Assembly (NCBI GenBank): GCA_002770955.1
Contig: PCUH01000070.1
Span: forward strand, 1-7,528
Direction: 5' to 3'
Length of the DNA stretch: 7,528 nucleotides
Origin: Flavobacteriales bacterium CG18_big_fil_WC_8_21_14_2_50_32_9
GTDB lineage: Bacteria > Bacteroidota > Bacteroidia > Flavobacteriales_E > Vicingaceae
The notes beneath the pieces are model-generated. The model ran no database searches, was not told where the DNA came from, and was given only the letters and a program-made list of their open reading frames with translations. Below, in pieces: positions 7,186 to 7,528 of the stretch; position 1 is the first letter of the stretch; every line of letters starts with the position of its first letter. Position numbers and translations under genes: made by a program.

Positions 7186-7314
7186 ACTTGTTCTTTTGTT
7201 CTTTTTCTTCGTTGTAAAATCGTTAAATAGCTATGGCTATTCGCCTCATTTACGTCTTGAAAAAGAACAAAATTCCTGCGTTAATTCTGTAAACTTTATT
7301 TCCAAACAACCCCT
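7154..7314. repeat. Long imperfect palindrome, MITE-like element or structured leader
   Basis: Outer arms 7154-7172 and 7296-7314 pair at 18 of 19 positions (AGGGGTTGTTAGGAAATAA against its complement, one A/A mismatch). An inner perfect 14-bp pair follows: TTTTGTTCTTTTTC (7194-7207) with GAAAAAGAACAAAA (7259-7272). Near the centre GTAAA/TTTAC (7214-7218, 7249-7253) and AATAGC/GCTATT (7226-7231, 7236-7241, loop TATG) pair as well. All pairs are nested, so the 161 bases can fold into one interrupted long hairpin. No transposase or intact coding frame is present. Terminal inverted repeats with a non-coding middle fit a miniature transposable element; ATAAA at 7144-7148 and 7323-7327 could be a weak target duplication, but AT-richness makes this unsafe. 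A transcribed regulatory structure in the pntAB leader is the main alternative. Confidence 0.55.
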
Positions 7315-7324
7315 TATTTCTCAT
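7250..7324 (-). CDS. Possible 24-codon small ORF or leader peptide
   Basis: ATG at 7324 is preceded by AGGA (7330-7333) with five bases between, which is unusual here because the other genes lack such a site, and by the -7 box at 7347-7354. The frame ends at TAA after 24 codons (starts MRNKGLFGNK, ends ILFFFKT) and lies almost wholly inside the right half of the long palindrome. It resembles no family I know. It may be a leader peptide, the start of a gene cut by insertion of the repeat, or chance. Low confidence that it is translated to any purpose. Confidence 0.15.
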   Translation of the reverse strand: MRNKGLFGNKVYRINAGILFFFKT

Positions 7325-7346
7325 AAATTTCCTTTTTTAATGACGG

Positions 7347-7354
7347 CAAAAATA
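7347..7354 (-). promoter_or_regulatory. -7 promoter box facing pntA
   Basis: On the minus strand TATTTTTG fits TAnnTTTG exactly and is followed by GCCGTC, a context typical of Bacteroidota start sites. No clear TTTG lies 17-23 bases upstream. If active, transcription would start near 7340 and run through the long palindrome into pntA, giving a leader of almost 300 bases. Confidence 0.4.
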
Positions 7355-7398
7355 GAAATAAAATGAGAACTTACTAATAAAAAAAGCAATTAGTTTCC

Positions 7399-7433
7399 CT
7401 TAGGGATAGCCCTAAAATATCCTTTATATTTTG
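7399..7433 (+). repeat. 35-bp direct repeat, copy 2
   Basis: Diverged copy of 7151-7185, offset by exactly 248 bases. Its middle forms a different perfect hairpin, TTAGGG-ATAG-CCCTAA (7400-7415), where copy 1 has another sequence. Preservation of both ends with a rebuilt but still self-complementary centre suggests either two related element ends or a conserved paired site. No poly-T tail follows, so it is not a terminator. Confidence 0.4.
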
Positions 7434-7444
7434 TTATAGAATTT

Positions 7445-7468
7445 ATTGATTTTTATAATCAATTGATT
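7445..7468. promoter_or_regulatory. Overlapping ATTGATT/AATCAAT palindromes, possible regulator site
   Basis: A perfect 12-bp palindrome, AATCAATTGATT (7457-7468), is preceded by a further half-site ATTGATT (7445-7451), which also pairs with AATCAAT (7457-7463) over the loop TTTAT. This gives three half-sites in 24 bases. The target gene, if any, is probably beyond the right edge. The AT-rich setting weakens the case. Confidence 0.2.
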
Positions 7469-7483
7469 TAACCCGAATTATTC

Positions 7484-7500
7484 ATACATATTATGTGTAT
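7484..7500. repeat. Short inverted repeat ATACATAT / ATGTGTAT
   Basis: Eight-base arms at 7484-7491 and 7493-7500 around one central T match at seven of eight positions. It could be a protein-binding site for a gene right of the window or a chance AT-rich symmetry. Nothing else supports a role. Confidence 0.15.
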
Positions 7501-7528
7501 CTCTTATAACGATATAGTACCACTAAAA

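Larger units (their letters stand above)
7052..7528. other. 477-bp non-coding region upstream of pntA
   Basis: No ORF here has protein-like composition and I find no tRNA or rRNA. From left to right it holds an AT-rich leader (7052-7150) without a clear promoter, a long imperfect palindrome (7154-7314), a minus-strand -7 box with an RBS-like sequence and a 24-codon ORF (7250-7354), a diverged copy of the palindrome's left end (7399-7433), and two operator-like palindromes (7445-7468, 7484-7500). The gene to the right of the window is not visible. Confidence 0.6.

Noticed and set aside
7400..7415. TTAGGG-ATAG-CCCTAA hairpin as a terminator
   Set aside because: The stem is only six pairs and no poly-T tract follows on either strand.
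7052..7528. CRISPR array, tRNA or riboswitch in the non-coding right end
   Set aside because: There are no regularly spaced identical repeats, no cloverleaf or T-loop sequence, and no riboswitch core motif that I recognise.

Overview
The window reads as chromosomal DNA of a Bacteroidota bacterium, probably of the Flavobacteriales type. The grounds are low GC, A/T-ending codons, starts without clear Shine-Dalgarno sequences, a TAnnTTTG-type -7 promoter box, signal peptidases with the enlarged Bacteroidota form, and a DUF4421-type secreted protein, a family I know only from this phylum. This assignment is inference from style and protein families, not from a marker gene.

Layout. (1) 1-1932, plus strand: two tandem type I signal peptidase paralogs. 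The first is cut by the window start. They are separated by a 93-bp spacer built largely of short degenerate repeats, and the second has no ATG and must start at TTG. (2) 1934-3001, minus strand: a secreted DUF4421-like protein whose stop lies one base from the stop of the second peptidase. (3) 3002-3118: a divergent promoter region with a good minus-strand promoter and a perfect 19-bp palindrome. (4) 3119-4042, plus strand: tryptophan 2,3-dioxygenase. (5) 4043-4109: a 15-bp perfect hairpin serving as a shared terminator for two convergent units. (6) 4110-7051, minus strand: the pntA-pntB operon for proton-translocating NAD(P) transhydrogenase. (7) 7052-7528: 477 bases without a convincing gene. 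They hold a ~160-bp imperfect palindrome, a promoter/RBS/ATG arrangement facing pntA that opens only a 24-codon ORF, a diverged 35-bp direct repeat and operator-like palindromes.

Functionally, PntAB uses proton-motive force to make NADPH from NADH. Tryptophan dioxygenase starts the kynurenine route, which can feed NAD synthesis or tryptophan breakdown. The signal peptidases mature exported proteins, of which the DUF4421 protein is a plausible substrate. These look like ordinary housekeeping genes placed side by side rather than one dedicated system.

I see no clear new multi-gene system. The part that known genes do not explain is the non-coding right end upstream of pntA, followed by the start of the second signal peptidase and the palindrome in front of the dioxygenase gene.
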